From NCBI RefSeq assembly GCF_013410105.1, contig NZ_JACCCJ010000001.1:1674001-1738000 (forward strand): DNA of 64,000 nt. The letters run 5' to 3'. A program made the translations under genes and the position numbers. Source of the stretch: Sphingopyxis sp. JAI108. GTDB lineage: Bacteria > Pseudomonadota > Alphaproteobacteria > Sphingomonadales > Sphingomonadaceae. The notes beneath the pieces are model-generated. The model saw only the letters and a list, made by a program, of their open reading frames with translations. It did no database searches and was not told the origin of the DNA. Positions 36,123 to 45,682 of this stretch are shown one piece after another. Each line of letters begins with the position of its first letter. Positions within the stretch are counted from its first letter, which is position 1.

Positions 36123-36783
36123 CGCACCCCAAATCCCCGACGAAGCCGAAACCCGCGCGCGCTGGGGCGCTTTTGCGTGGACGGCGGAAAATGCCGAGAA
36201 GGCGAAGGCGGTCCTCGCGCGCTACCCCGCGGGGCGCCAGCGTTCGGCGGTGATGCCTTTGCTCGATCTTGCGCAGCGCCAGGTTGGCGCCGAGACGCAG
36301 ACGCAGGGCTGGCTGCCCGTGCCGGTGATCGAATATGTCGCGGCCCAGCTCGATATGCCGTTCATGCGCGCCTATGAGGTCGCGACCTTCTACACCATGT
36401 ATAATCTCGTGCCCGTCGGCCGCTATCATGTGCAGGTGTGCGGCACGACGCCGTGCCTGCTGCGCGGGTCGGACGATGTGATGGCGGCGTGCAAGAACCG
36501 CGGCATGACCAAGGGCAAGACCACGCCCGACGGGCTGTTCACGCTGACCGAGGTCGAGTGCATGGGCACCTGCGCAAACGCGCCGATGGTCCAGATCAAC
36601 GACGATAATTATGAAGACCTCGACTACGATAGCATGACGCGCATCCTCGACGCGCTCGCTGCCGGCGAGACGCCGAAGGCGGGGACGCAGAACCCCAAGC
36701 GCCACACGAGCGAGCCCGAAGGCGGCCCGACGACGCTGAAGGAAATGGTCAAGGCCAACCATGACTATCGGAAGGATTGGTAA
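36115..36783 (+). CDS. nuoE: NADH-quinone oxidoreductase subunit E
   Basis: A 222-residue 24-kDa-type subunit with the 2Fe-2S N1a cluster. The ligands lie in VCGTTPCLLRG and VECMGTCANAPMVQIND. YPAGRQRSAVMPLLDLAQRQ and YEVATFYTMYNL are family-typical. A C-terminal extension of about 45 residues after the domain is rich in Pro, Thr and Lys. It overlaps the preceding small ORF by 8 bp; GGAAGA precedes the ATG. Confidence 0.95.
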   Translation: MADAPQIPDEAETRARWGAFAWTAENAEKAKAVLARYPAGRQRSAVMPLLDLAQRQVGAETQTQGWLPVPVIEYVAAQLDMPFMRAYEVATFYTMYNLVPVGRYHVQVCGTTPCLLRGSDDVMAACKNRGMTKGKTTPDGLFTLTEVECMGTCANAPMVQINDDNYEDLDYDSMTRILDALAAGETPKAGTQNPKRHTSEPEGGPTTLKEMVKANHDYRKDW

Positions 36784-36884
36784 TGGCGGTCTGGATTGCA
36801 TTGGGTTCCGCCTTCATCGGGATCGGCATCATATTCTTCGCTGCGACCATCGCCCGCCGCGACAACAAAAAGAAGGGTGAGTGA
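36783..36884 (+). CDS. 33-residue membrane peptide between nuoE and nuoF
   Basis: A tiny [23 protein letters not shown] followed by [12 protein letters not shown]. It has one membrane helix and a positively charged tail (predicted N-out/C-in). The start ATG overlaps the nuoE TAA (TAATG), and the stop ends 8 bp before the nuoF start, so it fits the operon's tight spacing exactly. This arrangement suggests it is a real translated gene. It is not a standard Nuo subunit. Confidence 0.6.
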   Translation: MAVWIALGSAFIGIGIIFFAATIARRDNKKKGE

Positions 36885-36892
36885 GGCCCGCC

Positions 36893-38182
36893 ATGCTCGC
36901 TGACAAAGATCGCATCTTCACCAATCTCTACGGCTTCCAGCCGTGGAACCTCAAATCCGCGCAGGCGCGGGGCGATTGGGACAATACCAAGGATCTGATG
37001 AAGCGCGGCCAGGACGCGATCATCGAGGAGATCAAGGCGTCGGGCCTGCGCGGCCGCGGCGGCGCGGGTTTCCCCACGGGGCTCAAGTGGAGCTTCATGC
37101 CGAAGGAGCCGCGCGCCGACCGCCCGAGCTTCCTCGTCATCAACGCCGACGAATCCGAGCCCGGTTCGTGCAAGGACCGCGAAATCATCCGCCACGATCC
37201 GCACAAGCTGATCGAAGGCGCGCTGATCGCGGGCTTCGCGATGCGCGCGCGCGCGGCGTACATCTACATTCGCGGCGAGTTCATCCGCGAGGCCGAGACA
37301 TTGTTCGCAGCCGTGCAGGAGGCGTATGACGCCGGTCTGCTCGGCAAGAATGCGGCGAAGTCGGGCTATGACTTCGACGTCTTCGTCCACCGCGGCGCCG
37401 GCGCCTATATCTGCGGCGAAGAAACCGCGATGATCGAAAGCCTCGAGGGCAAGAAGGGCCAGCCGCGCCTGAAACCGCCGTTCCCGGCGGGCGCGGGCCT
37501 CTATGGCTGCCCGACGACGGTCAACAATGTCGAGAGCATCGCGGTCGTCCCGACGATCCTGCGCCGCGGCGCGCCGTGGTTCGCGAGCTTTGGGCGCGAG
37601 AATAACAAGGGCACCAAGCTCTTCCAGATCTCGGGTCATGTCGAGCGCCCGTGCGTCGTCGAGGAAGAGATGGGCATCACCTTCCGCGAGCTGATCGACA
37701 AGCATTGCGGCGGCATCCGTGGCGGCTGGGACAATCTGCTCGCGGTGATCCCAGGCGGTTCGTCGGTTCCGCTCGTTCCCGCGGCCGAAATCATGGACGC
37801 GCCGATGGACTTCGACGGGCTGAAGGCCGTCGGTTCGGGTCTCGGCACTGCCGCCGCGATCGTGATGGACAAGTCGACCGACGTCGTTCAGGCGATCAGC
37901 CGCATCAGCTATTTCTACAAGCATGAAAGCTGCGGCCAGTGCACCCCGTGCCGCGAAGGCACCGGTTGGATGTGGCGCGTGATGGAACGGCTGCGCACCG
38001 GCGACGCCGACATCAGCGAGATCGACACGCTGTATGACGTGACCAAGCAGGTCGAAGGCCACACGATCTGTGCACTCGGCGATGCCGCGGCGTGGCCGAT
38101 CCAGGGCCTGATCAAGCATTTCCGCCCCGAAATCGAACGCCGCATCCGCGAGAATGGCGGCGCGCTGGAGGCAGCCGAATAA
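36893..38182 (+). CDS. nuoF: NADH-quinone oxidoreductase subunit F
   Basis: A 429-residue 51-kDa-type subunit: NADH- and FMN-binding and the N3 4Fe-4S cluster. The NADH/FMN site is [16 protein letters not shown] and [15 protein letters not shown], then [19 protein letters not shown]. Cluster ligands are in [15 protein letters not shown] with a fourth Cys in [14 protein letters not shown] 36893 gives the standard length; an in-frame GTG at 36881 is less likely. Confidence 0.97.
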   Translation: MLADKDRIFTNLYGFQPWNLKSAQARGDWDNTKDLMKRGQDAIIEEIKASGLRGRGGAGFPTGLKWSFMPKEPRADRPSFLVINADESEPGSCKDREIIRHDPHKLIEGALIAGFAMRARAAYIYIRGEFIREAETLFAAVQEAYDAGLLGKNAAKSGYDFDVFVHRGAGAYICGEETAMIESLEGKKGQPRLKPPFPAGAGLYGCPTTVNNVESIAVVPTILRRGAPWFASFGRENNKGTKLFQISGHVERPCVVEEEMGITFRELIDKHCGGIRGGWDNLLAVIPGGSSVPLVPAAEIMDAPMDFDGLKAVGSGLGTAAAIVMDKSTDVVQAISRISYFYKHESCGQCTPCREGTGWMWRVMERLRTGDADISEIDTLYDVTKQVEGHTICALGDAAAWPIQGLIKHFRPEIERRIRENGGALEAAE

Positions 38183-40194
38183 TGCCTAAAGTTACCGTAG
38201 ATGGCGTAGAACTCGACGTGCCGCAGGGCGCGACCGTTCTGCAGGCGTGCGAGATGGCGGGGAAGGAAATTCCGCGCTTCTGCTACCATGAGCGTCTGAG
38301 CATCGCCGGCAATTGCCGCATGTGCCTCGTCGAAGTCGCACCGGGTCCGCCGAAGCCGCAGGCGTCGTGCGCGCTGCCGACCGCCGAGGGGCAGGTGATC
38401 AAGACCGACAGCCCGATGGTCAAGAAAGCGCGCGAAGGGGTGATGGAGTTTCTGCTCATCAACCACCCGCTCGACTGCCCGATTTGCGATCAGGGCGGCG
38501 AATGCGACCTGCAGGACCAGTCGGTCGCCTATGGCCGCGGCGCGACGCGCTATGACGAGAATAAGCGCGCGGTCACCGAGAAATATATGGGTCCGATCGT
38601 CAAGACGGTGATGACCCGCTGCATCCAGTGCACGCGCTGCGTCCGCTTTGCGGAGGAAGTCGCGGGCGTGGAAGATATCGGCGCGATTGGTCGCGGCGAA
38701 AATATGCAGATCACCTCCTATCTGGAACATGCGGTCGCGAGCGAGCTGTCGGGCAATATCGTCGACCTGTGCCCGGTCGGCGCGCTGACCAGCAAACCCT
38801 ATGCGTTCGAAGCGCGGCCGTGGGAGCTTACCAAGACGCTGGGCATCGACATGATGGACGCGGTCGGCACCAATGTGCGTATCGACGCGCGCGGCCGTCA
38901 GGTATTGCGCGTGCTGCCGCGGATCAACGACGATGTGAACGAGGAATGGGCGAGCGACAAGACGCGCCACCATGTCGACGGCCTCGTCCGCCGCCGCCTC
39001 GACCAGCCCTATGTCCGCGTGAACGGCACGCTTCAGCCCGCCAGCTGGGCCGAAGCCTTTGCTGCGATCAAGGCGGTAAACGCCGGTTCGTCGGTCGCCG
39101 CGATTGCGGGCGACCTGGCCGATTGCGAGACGATGTTCGCGGCGAAATCACTGGTGACTGCGCTCGGCGGCAATCTGCTCGAAGGGCGTCAGACCGGGCT
39201 CGACTATGATGTCACCAGCCTGTCGGCGGTCAATTTCAACACGACCATTGCCGAGGCCGAAAACGCCGACGTGATCCTGCTCGTCGGCACCAACCTGCGC
39301 TGGGAAGCGCCGCTGATCAACACGCGCGTCCGCAAGGCGGTGTGGAAGAAGGGCGCGAAGGTCTTTGCCATCGGTCCCGAAACCGACCTGACGTACAAGA
39401 CCGAATGGCTCGGGGACGATGCCCCGCTCGTCGCGAAGCTGCCCACGCATGTCCTCGACGCGCTGAAGGGTGCAGAGCGGCCGATGCTGATCTTTGGCGG
39501 CGGCGCTTTGTCGGTGCCCGGCGTCCACGGCGCGGGGCTTGCGCTCGCCAAGTCGGTGAACGCGGTCAAGGACGGCTGGAACGGCTATAATGTCGTGCAT
39601 TTCTCGGCCGCGCGCATGGGCTCGCTCATGCTCGGCTACGGGCTGCCCGGCGGGATCAAGGACGTCATCGCGGCCAAACCGAAGCTCGCTTTCTTCCTTG
39701 GCGCCGACGAGGTCGATTTCGCGGCGCTGCCCGATACGTTCAAAGTCTATGTCGGCCATCATGGCGACAAGGGCGCGCATGCCGCCGATGTCATCCTGCC
39801 CGCCGCAGCCTGGACCGAAAAGGACTTCACCACGGTCAACACCGAGGGCCGCGTGCAGCGTAGCGAGAAAGCCGTGTTCGCACCCGGCGACGCGCGCGAG
39901 GACTGGAGCATTTTCCGCGCTTTGGCCGATACGCTCGGCGTGAATGTCGGCTTTGACAGCTTCGACCAGTGCCGCGCCGCGATGATCGCCGCAGTGCCCG
40001 CGCTCGGCGTCGAGGGTCTTGCCGATTATGGCTGGACGGTGCCGAAGCTCGCCCCCAAGCCAGAGGCGCGCGCGATCCCGTCGCCGATCAAGGATTTCTA
40101 CCTCACCAACGCCATCTGCCGCGCGTCGCCGACGATGCAGCGCTGCTCGGAAGAGCTGATCCATGGCGTCGACTTTGCGGAGGCCGCGGAATGA
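38182..40194 (+). CDS. nuoG: NADH-quinone oxidoreductase subunit G
   Basis: A 670-residue 75-kDa-type subunit. The N-terminal 2Fe-2S domain has IPRFCYHERLSIAGNCRMCL. The next cluster-binding part has NHPLDCPICDQGGECDLQD and RCIQCTRCVRF, giving the N4/N5 4Fe-4S clusters. A molybdopterin-oxidoreductase-like domain follows from about 220. ATG overlaps the nuoF TAA. The length is typical for alphaproteobacteria. Confidence 0.96.
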   Translation: MPKVTVDGVELDVPQGATVLQACEMAGKEIPRFCYHERLSIAGNCRMCLVEVAPGPPKPQASCALPTAEGQVIKTDSPMVKKAREGVMEFLLINHPLDCPICDQGGECDLQDQSVAYGRGATRYDENKRAVTEKYMGPIVKTVMTRCIQCTRCVRFAEEVAGVEDIGAIGRGENMQITSYLEHAVASELSGNIVDLCPVGALTSKPYAFEARPWELTKTLGIDMMDAVGTNVRIDARGRQVLRVLPRINDDVNEEWASDKTRHHVDGLVRRRLDQPYVRVNGTLQPASWAEAFAAIKAVNAGSSVAAIAGDLADCETMFAAKSLVTALGGNLLEGRQTGLDYDVTSLSAVNFNTTIAEAENADVILLVGTNLRWEAPLINTRVRKAVWKKGAKVFAIGPETDLTYKTEWLGDDAPLVAKLPTHVLDALKGAERPMLIFGGGALSVPGVHGAGLALAKSVNAVKDGWNGYNVVHFSAARMGSLMLGYGLPGGIKDVIAAKPKLAFFLGADEVDFAALPDTFKVYVGHHGDKGAHAADVILPAAAWTEKDFTTVNTEGRVQRSEKAVFAPGDAREDWSIFRALADTLGVNVGFDSFDQCRAAMIAAVPALGVEGLADYGWTVPKLAPKPEARAIPSPIKDFYLTNAICRASPTMQRCSEELIHGVDFAEAAE

Positions 40195-40466
40195 ATGGGA
40201 ATCTACCCGAATGGGTACAGCGCTCACCGCGATTCTTTTATGCCGCTGCGGTGCTGATGTTCTTCGCCTATTTCGCGCTGGGCGTTGTTGAGATAAACGG
40301 TTTGAATACATCCTATTCCGATCAGTCAATGGTCCGTGTTGCCACGCTGCGGGTTCTCGCTGACGCGACGCGGGAAGCGATTTACGCTGTCGGAACCGGC
40401 GTACTGGTGCATGTTGCATTGGCTATCTGGGCGCGGATGCATTCCACTTTGGAGGCCGCGGAATGA
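40191..40466 (+). CDS. small membrane protein between nuoG and nuoH (91 aa)
   Basis: A 91-residue protein with two helices: about 16-35 (FYAAAVLMFFAYFALGVVEI) and about 65-83 (YAVGTGVLVHVALAIWARM). The start ATG overlaps the nuoG TGA, and its end (GAATGA) overlaps the next small ORF. Base composition is noticeably lower in GC than nuoG or nuoH. Unknown family; not a complex I core subunit. Confidence 0.65.
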   Translation: MNGNLPEWVQRSPRFFYAAAVLMFFAYFALGVVEINGLNTSYSDQSMVRVATLRVLADATREAIYAVGTGVLVHVALAIWARMHSTLEAAE

Positions 40467-40600
40467 CCCCGGTGCATGCGATTGCCAGCGTGTTGCTGGT
40501 CGGGATGGGCTATTCGGTGTGGCGCGGGTTCAATCCGCGCAAGTCGGAAAAGCCGGGCCCGCATAATGGCTGGCGCAACCAGGACGGGGCGCGGAAATGA
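40463..40600 (+). CDS. 45-residue peptide upstream of nuoH
   Basis: [20 protein letters not shown] followed by a basic tail [12 protein letters not shown]...[11 protein letters not shown]. One membrane helix and a soluble basic C-terminus. The start overlaps the stop of the 91-residue ORF and the end overlaps the nuoH ATG, both as ATGA. Such precise tiling argues for a real gene. Function unknown. Confidence 0.6.
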   Translation: MTPVHAIASVLLVGMGYSVWRGFNPRKSEKPGPHNGWRNQDGARK

Positions 40601-41643
40601 CCGAGACCTTCATCTCCTGGGGCATGGACGCCGACTGGGCGTGGGGCGTCGCAACGATTTGCGGCATCCTGCTCATCGCGCTGCCGCTGATGCTCGCGGT
40701 CGCGATGATCATCTATGCCGACCGCAAGATCTGGGCGGCCATCGCGCTGCGCCGCGGGCCGAACGTCGTCGGCCCCTTTGGCCTGTTGCAGTCGTTCGCC
40801 GACGGGTTGAAAGTGTTCCTGCAGGAAACGATCATCCCCAGCGGGGCGAACCGCGGGCTGTTCCTGATCGCGCCGATCATCACCTTCACCGTCGCGCTGC
40901 TCGCCTGGGCGGTGATTCCGTTCAATTCGGGCGCTGTGCTCGCCGACATCAACGTCGGGCTGCTCTACATCCTCGCGATCTCGTCGCTCGGCGTCTATGG
41001 CGTGATCCTGTCGGGCTGGGCGTCGAACTCGAAATATCCCTTCTTCTCGGCGATGCGCGCGTCGGCGCAGATGATCAGCTATGAAGTCTCGATCGGCTTC
41101 ATCCTGATCGGCGTCGTGCTCTTCGCCGACAGCTTCAACATGAACGAGATCGTCAAGGCGCAGCAGGGCCACGGGCTCGGCATCGTCAACGCCTTCGGCT
41201 TCAACCTGCTGCTCTTCCCGCTCGCGGTGATGTTCCTGATCTCGTCGCTCGCCGAAACCGCGCGTGCGCCGTTCGACCTGACTGAGGCGGAATCGGAACT
41301 CGTCGCGGGGTACCAGACCGAATATTCGTCGATGAGCTTCGCGCTCTTCTGGCTCGGCGAATATGCCAACGTCCTGCTGATGTGCACGCTCAACGCGGTG
41401 CTCTTCTGGGGCGGCTGGCTGCCCCCGATCGACTGGGCGCCGCTCTATGCCGTTCCCGGAATCATCTGGCTGTTCGCGAAGATCCTGTTCTTCTTCTTCG
41501 TCTTCAGCTGGGTCAAGGCGACCGTCCCGCGCTACCGCTATGACCAGCTGATGCGGCTAGGCTGGAAAATCTTCCTGCCGATTTCGCTTCTCTGGATCTT
41601 CCTGATCTCCGGCTATCTGATGCTGACGAGGTATGGGGGATGA
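40597..41643 (+). CDS. nuoH: NADH-quinone oxidoreductase subunit H
   Basis: A 348-residue ND1-type membrane subunit with about eight helices that links the quinone chamber to the proton pumps. Signature stretches are [20 protein letters not shown], the FLIAPIITF helix, and [20 protein letters not shown] followed by [20 protein letters not shown]. It begins at an ATGA overlap with the 45-residue ORF. Confidence 0.97.
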   Translation: MTETFISWGMDADWAWGVATICGILLIALPLMLAVAMIIYADRKIWAAIALRRGPNVVGPFGLLQSFADGLKVFLQETIIPSGANRGLFLIAPIITFTVALLAWAVIPFNSGAVLADINVGLLYILAISSLGVYGVILSGWASNSKYPFFSAMRASAQMISYEVSIGFILIGVVLFADSFNMNEIVKAQQGHGLGIVNAFGFNLLLFPLAVMFLISSLAETARAPFDLTEAESELVAGYQTEYSSMSFALFWLGEYANVLLMCTLNAVLFWGGWLPPIDWAPLYAVPGIIWLFAKILFFFFVFSWVKATVPRYRYDQLMRLGWKIFLPISLLWIFLISGYLMLTRYGG

Positions 41644-42236
41644 GTATCCTTGTTCTCGCAATGTTGCAGGCGACCGCCCCTTCGGGGATGGCACAGGTCA
41701 GCGACTATGATTTCACCTGTCAGATTAATCGTGGCCAGGGGGCGACAGAGCGATTGGATGCTCGCGTTTCGGGTGGGCAGTTCGTGCTCGACAGCAAGGG
41801 CGAAATAATCGTCCGGGCTGCGGCGCCTCGAAAGGGGCAGCCCGAACAGACCCGCCGCGTCGTGTCATTCTCGCAAGATAGCACGAGTGAGCGCGTGGGT
41901 CGCTGGAATGGGATCGCAAGCCATTCCTATGCCGCTGGCGGGATGAGCAAAAAGACGATTGCTATGCGTTCGAGCGAAGTCGTCGATAAATTGACGAAAC
42001 AGAACGATTGGGTGTCGCCTCACGGCACCGCTGAGGTAGTCGCGTCCGATCCGGCAGAGTATCAGTTCCGGTTTGAGATATATTCGAACGCGCCCGGCCT
42101 TTTGACGATCACCAAATCCGCGGGGTCGGCAACCGAATTTTACGGTGCCGGTTTCTGCGAAACCGAAGAGACGCCGCATCCTTCTGTCAAATTCCCTGCC
42201 GGGCAATCCGTAATAATAACCGAGGCCATCCAATGA
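41640..42236 (+). CDS. exported protein of unknown function inserted in nuo operon
   Basis: A 198-residue protein. The N-terminus ([19 protein letters not shown]) looks like a short signal peptide. The rest is a soluble, mostly beta domain without recognised motifs; it contains a Cys at each end ([16 protein letters not shown]) that could form a disulfide. It overlaps nuoH by 4 bp and nuoI by 4 bp. GC content and codon use differ clearly from its neighbours, suggesting later insertion. Not a known complex I subunit or assembly factor. Confidence 0.65.
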   Translation: MSILVLAMLQATAPSGMAQVSDYDFTCQINRGQGATERLDARVSGGQFVLDSKGEIIVRAAAPRKGQPEQTRRVVSFSQDSTSERVGRWNGIASHSYAAGGMSKKTIAMRSSEVVDKLTKQNDWVSPHGTAEVVASDPAEYQFRFEIYSNAPGLLTITKSAGSATEFYGAGFCETEETPHPSVKFPAGQSVIITEAIQ

Positions 42237-42715
42237 TCGCGCATCTGATCAAAAGCTTCACGCTGTGGGAGTTCGTCAAAGCCCATTGGCTGACGCTGAA
42301 GTATTTCTTCAAGCCGAAGGCGACGATCAACTATCCGTTCGAGAAGAACCCTCTGAGCCCGCGTTTCCGCGGCGAACATGCGCTGCGCCGTTATCCGAAC
42401 GGCGAGGAACGCTGCATCGCGTGCAAGCTGTGCGAAGCGGTGTGCCCGGCGCAGGCGATCACGATCGAGGCCGAGCCGCGCGACGACGGCTCGCGCCGCA
42501 CGACGCGCTACGACATCGACATGACCAAGTGCATCTATTGTGGCTTCTGTCAGGAAGCGTGCCCGGTCGATGCGGTGGTCGAGGGGCCGAACTTCGAATT
42601 CGCGACCGAAACGCGCGAGGAACTGCTCTATGACAAGGCCAAATTGCTCGCCAATGGCGACAAATGGGAACGCGCGATCGCGGCGAATCTTGCCGCCGAC
42701 GCGCCCTATCGGTAA
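42233..42715 (+). CDS. nuoI: NADH-quinone oxidoreductase subunit I
   Basis: A 160-residue TYKY-type ferredoxin subunit with the N6a and N6b 4Fe-4S clusters. Ligands are in [20 protein letters not shown] and [20 protein letters not shown]. The N-terminal amphipathic part ([20 protein letters not shown]) docks on the membrane. ATG overlaps the stop of the inserted exported-protein gene. Confidence 0.97.
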   Translation: MIAHLIKSFTLWEFVKAHWLTLKYFFKPKATINYPFEKNPLSPRFRGEHALRRYPNGEERCIACKLCEAVCPAQAITIEAEPRDDGSRRTTRYDIDMTKCIYCGFCQEACPVDAVVEGPNFEFATETREELLYDKAKLLANGDKWERAIAANLAADAPYR

Positions 42716-42727
42716 GGGCGCGCGCAC

Positions 42728-43339
42728 ATGATCCAACTCTTTGCCTTTTACCTGTTCGCGACGATCGTCATCGCCTCCGCGGCGATGGTGATTTTCGCGC
42801 GCAACCCGGTCCACAGCGTGATGTGGCTGATCCTCGCCTTCTTCAACGCGGCGGGGCTGATGCTGCTCGCGGGCGCCGAGTTCATCGCGATGCTGCTTGT
42901 CATCGTCTATGTCGGCGCGGTCGCGGTGCTGTTCCTGTTCGTCGTGATGATGCTCGACATCGATTTCGCCGAGTTGCGCGCGGGTTTCGTGCGCTACCTG
43001 CCGCTCGGCGCGCTGGTCGCGATCATTCTTGCCGCTGAACTCGTGTTCGCGGTCGGTGCGTGGAGCGCGGGCGGGGTCGACCTCGCCGCGCGCGCCGCGC
43101 CCGCCGTGACCGACAAGAGCAATATCCAGCAGATCGGCGAACTGCTCTACACGCGCTACATCTTCCTGTTCGAGGCGGCGGGCATCGTCCTGCTCGTCGC
43201 GATGATCGGCGCGATCGTGCTGACGCATCGCCAGCGTGGCGGGGTCCGCACCCAGAATATTTCGCTGCAGAACCAGCGCCGCCCGCAGGATGCGACGCGG
43301 CTGGTCGATCCGGGCGTCGGGCAGGGGATGGAATTGTGA
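42728..43339 (+). CDS. nuoJ: NADH-quinone oxidoreductase subunit J
   Basis: A 203-residue ND6-type subunit with five helices. The pi-bulge helix region ADFIAMLL-like [20 protein letters not shown] is clear, and the last helix [20 protein letters not shown] precedes a polar tail. It contributes to the proton path between the quinone site and the antiporter-like subunits. It is one of the few junctions in the operon with a gap (12 bp). Confidence 0.95.
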   Translation: MIQLFAFYLFATIVIASAAMVIFARNPVHSVMWLILAFFNAAGLMLLAGAEFIAMLLVIVYVGAVAVLFLFVVMMLDIDFAELRAGFVRYLPLGALVAIILAAELVFAVGAWSAGGVDLAARAAPAVTDKSNIQQIGELLYTRYIFLFEAAGIVLLVAMIGAIVLTHRQRGGVRTQNISLQNQRRPQDATRLVDPGVGQGMEL

Positions 43340-43641
43340 TTTCGGTCGGCCATTATCTCGCCGTTTCGGCGGTGCTGTTCACGCTCGGCGTGCTCGGCAT
43401 CTTCATCAACCGCAAGAATATCATCGTCATCCTGATGGCGATCGAGCTGATCCTGCTGGCGGTGAATATCAATCTTGTCGCGTTCAGCGCGGCGCTCGGC
43501 GACCTCGTCGGACAGGTTTTCGCGATGTTCGTGCTGACCGTGGCTGCAGGCGAAGCCGCCATCGGCCTTGCCATTCTCGTCATTTACTTCCGCGGCCGCG
43601 GCACCATTGCCGTCGACGATGCCAACCGGATGAAGGGGTAA
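43336..43641 (+). CDS. nuoK: NADH-quinone oxidoreductase subunit K
   Basis: A 101-residue ND4L-type subunit, exactly the family length. Three helices; [20 protein letters not shown] and [15 protein letters not shown] hold the conserved Glu, and [15 protein letters not shown] the second Glu. GTG start overlaps the nuoJ TGA. The longer reading frame upstream lies inside nuoJ and is not used. Confidence 0.95.
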   Translation: MISVGHYLAVSAVLFTLGVLGIFINRKNIIVILMAIELILLAVNINLVAFSAALGDLVGQVFAMFVLTVAAGEAAIGLAILVIYFRGRGTIAVDDANRMKG

Positions 43642-43645
43642 ACCG

Positions 43646-45682
43646 GTGATCCAGGCGATCGTATTCCTGCCGCTCTTGGCGGCGCTTGTCGCAGGCCTCG
43701 GCCAGCGCGTGATCGGCAATGTGCCGTCGAAAATCATCACGACGGGCGCGCTGTTCACCAGCTGCGCCCTGAGCTGGCCGATCTTCCTGTCGTTCGTGAC
43801 GGGCAGCGGCGAAGCGACGGTGACCCCGGTGCTGCACTGGGTTCAGTCGGGCGCGCTGCAGTTCAATTGGGAATTGCGCGTCGACACGCTGACCGCGGTG
43901 ATGCTCGTCGTCATCACGACGGTTTCGGCGCTCGTCCACCTCTATAGCTGGGGCTATATGGAGGAAGACCCGGACCAGCCGCGCTTCTTCGCCTATCTCT
44001 CGCTCTTCACCTTCGCGATGCTGATGCTCGTGACCGCGAACAACCTCGTCCAGATGTTCTTCGGCTGGGAAGGCGTCGGTCTCGCATCCTATCTGCTCAT
44101 CGGTTTCTGGTACAAGAAGCCCAGCGCCAATGCCGCCGCGATCAAGGCGTTCGTCGTCAACCGCGTCGGCGACCTTGGCTTCATGCTCGGCATTTTCGGC
44201 ACCTTCCTCGTGTTCGGCACCGTCTCGATCCCCGAGATACTCGCCGCCGCGCCGGGCATGGCCGGAAGCACCATTACCTTCATGGGCATGCGTCTCGACA
44301 CGATGACGATCCTCTGCCTGCTGCTGTTCATCGGCGCGATGGGCAAGTCGGCGCAGCTTGGCCTGCACACCTGGCTTCCCGACGCGATGGAAGGCCCGAC
44401 CCCGGTGTCGGCGCTGATCCACGCCGCGACGATGGTCACCGCGGGCGTCTTCATGGTCTGCCGCCTGTCGCCGATGTTCGAAACCAGCGAAGTCGCGCAG
44501 GGCGTCGTGATGTTCGTCGGCGCCGCGACCTGCTTCTTCGCGGCGACCGTCGCGACGACGCAGTGGGACATCAAGCGCGTTATTGCCTATTCGACCTGTT
44601 CGCAGCTCGGCTACATGTTCTTCGCCGCGGGCGCGGGCGCTTATGGCGCCGCGATGTTCCACCTATTCACGCACGCATTCTTCAAGGCGCTGCTGTTCCT
44701 CGGTGCTGGTTCGGTCATCCACGCGATGCACCACGAGCAGGACATGCGTTATTATGGCGCGCTCCGGAAACAGATCCCGATCACCTATTGGGCGATGATG
44801 CTCGGTACGCTGGCGATCACCGGCGTCGGTATCGCGGGCGTCGCGGGCTTCGCCGGCTTCTATTCGAAGGACGGCATCCTCGAGGCCGCTTTCGCGAGCG
44901 GCGGCGGCGGCGTGGTGGCCTTTTGGGTTGGCATTTTCGTCGCCTTCCTCACCAGCTTCTATTCGTGGCGCCTCGTCTTCCTGACCTTCTATGGCAAGGC
45001 GCGCTGGGAACAGAGCGAACATATCCAGCATGCGGTGCATGACGATCACGGCCACGGGCATGACGATCATGTCCACGCGGATCATCATTACGATGCGCAT
45101 AGCGACGGCACAGCGGGCTATCATCCGCATGAAAGCCCGCTTTCGATGCTTATCCCGCTGGTCGTCCTGTCGATCGGTGCGGTCTTTGCGGGCATCGCGT
45201 TCCACCACCAGTTCATCTATCCCGAAGAGGGCATGGCGTTCTGGAAGGGCAGCCTCGCGTTCGACGAGCATCTGATGCACGCCGCGCATGAAGTGCCATT
45301 GTGGGTCAAATGGACGCCGTTCACGGTGATGGCGATCGGGCTATTCCTCGCGTGGAACAGCTATATCCGCAACACGACGTTGCCGGCGCGCTTCGTGGCG
45401 CAGTTCAAGCTGCTCCACCAGTTCCTGTACAATAAATGGTATTTCGACGAGCTCTACAACATCCTCTTCGTGAAGCCTGCTTTCGCGATCGGCCGCTTCT
45501 TCTGGAAGCGCGGGGATGAAGGCACCATCGACCGCTTCGGTCCCGATGGCGCCGCCGCGCTCGTCGCCGGGGGGACCCGTCTCGCGGTCCGGCTGCAATC
45601 GGGTTATGTTTATGGATATGCGTTTGTGATGCTGCTCGGTCTTGTCGGCCTCGCCAGCTGGGCCATGGTGAATTTCCTGTGA
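43646..45682 (+). CDS. nuoL: NADH-quinone oxidoreductase subunit L
   Basis: A 678-residue ND5-type antiporter-like proton pump with about 16 helices and the lateral helix near the C-terminus. [40 protein letters not shown] and [14 protein letters not shown] are the core proton-channel segments. Between helices, at about 465-495, a loop carries roughly a dozen His residues alternating with Asp ([19 protein letters not shown]). GTG start, 4 bp after nuoK. Confidence 0.96.
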   Translation: MIQAIVFLPLLAALVAGLGQRVIGNVPSKIITTGALFTSCALSWPIFLSFVTGSGEATVTPVLHWVQSGALQFNWELRVDTLTAVMLVVITTVSALVHLYSWGYMEEDPDQPRFFAYLSLFTFAMLMLVTANNLVQMFFGWEGVGLASYLLIGFWYKKPSANAAAIKAFVVNRVGDLGFMLGIFGTFLVFGTVSIPEILAAAPGMAGSTITFMGMRLDTMTILCLLLFIGAMGKSAQLGLHTWLPDAMEGPTPVSALIHAATMVTAGVFMVCRLSPMFETSEVAQGVVMFVGAATCFFAATVATTQWDIKRVIAYSTCSQLGYMFFAAGAGAYGAAMFHLFTHAFFKALLFLGAGSVIHAMHHEQDMRYYGALRKQIPITYWAMMLGTLAITGVGIAGVAGFAGFYSKDGILEAAFASGGGGVVAFWVGIFVAFLTSFYSWRLVFLTFYGKARWEQSEHIQHAVHDDHGHGHDDHVHADHHYDAHSDGTAGYHPHESPLSMLIPLVVLSIGAVFAGIAFHHQFIYPEEGMAFWKGSLAFDEHLMHAAHEVPLWVKWTPFTVMAIGLFLAWNSYIRNTTLPARFVAQFKLLHQFLYNKWYFDELYNILFVKPAFAIGRFFWKRGDEGTIDRFGPDGAAALVAGGTRLAVRLQSGYVYGYAFVMLLGLVGLASWAMVNFL

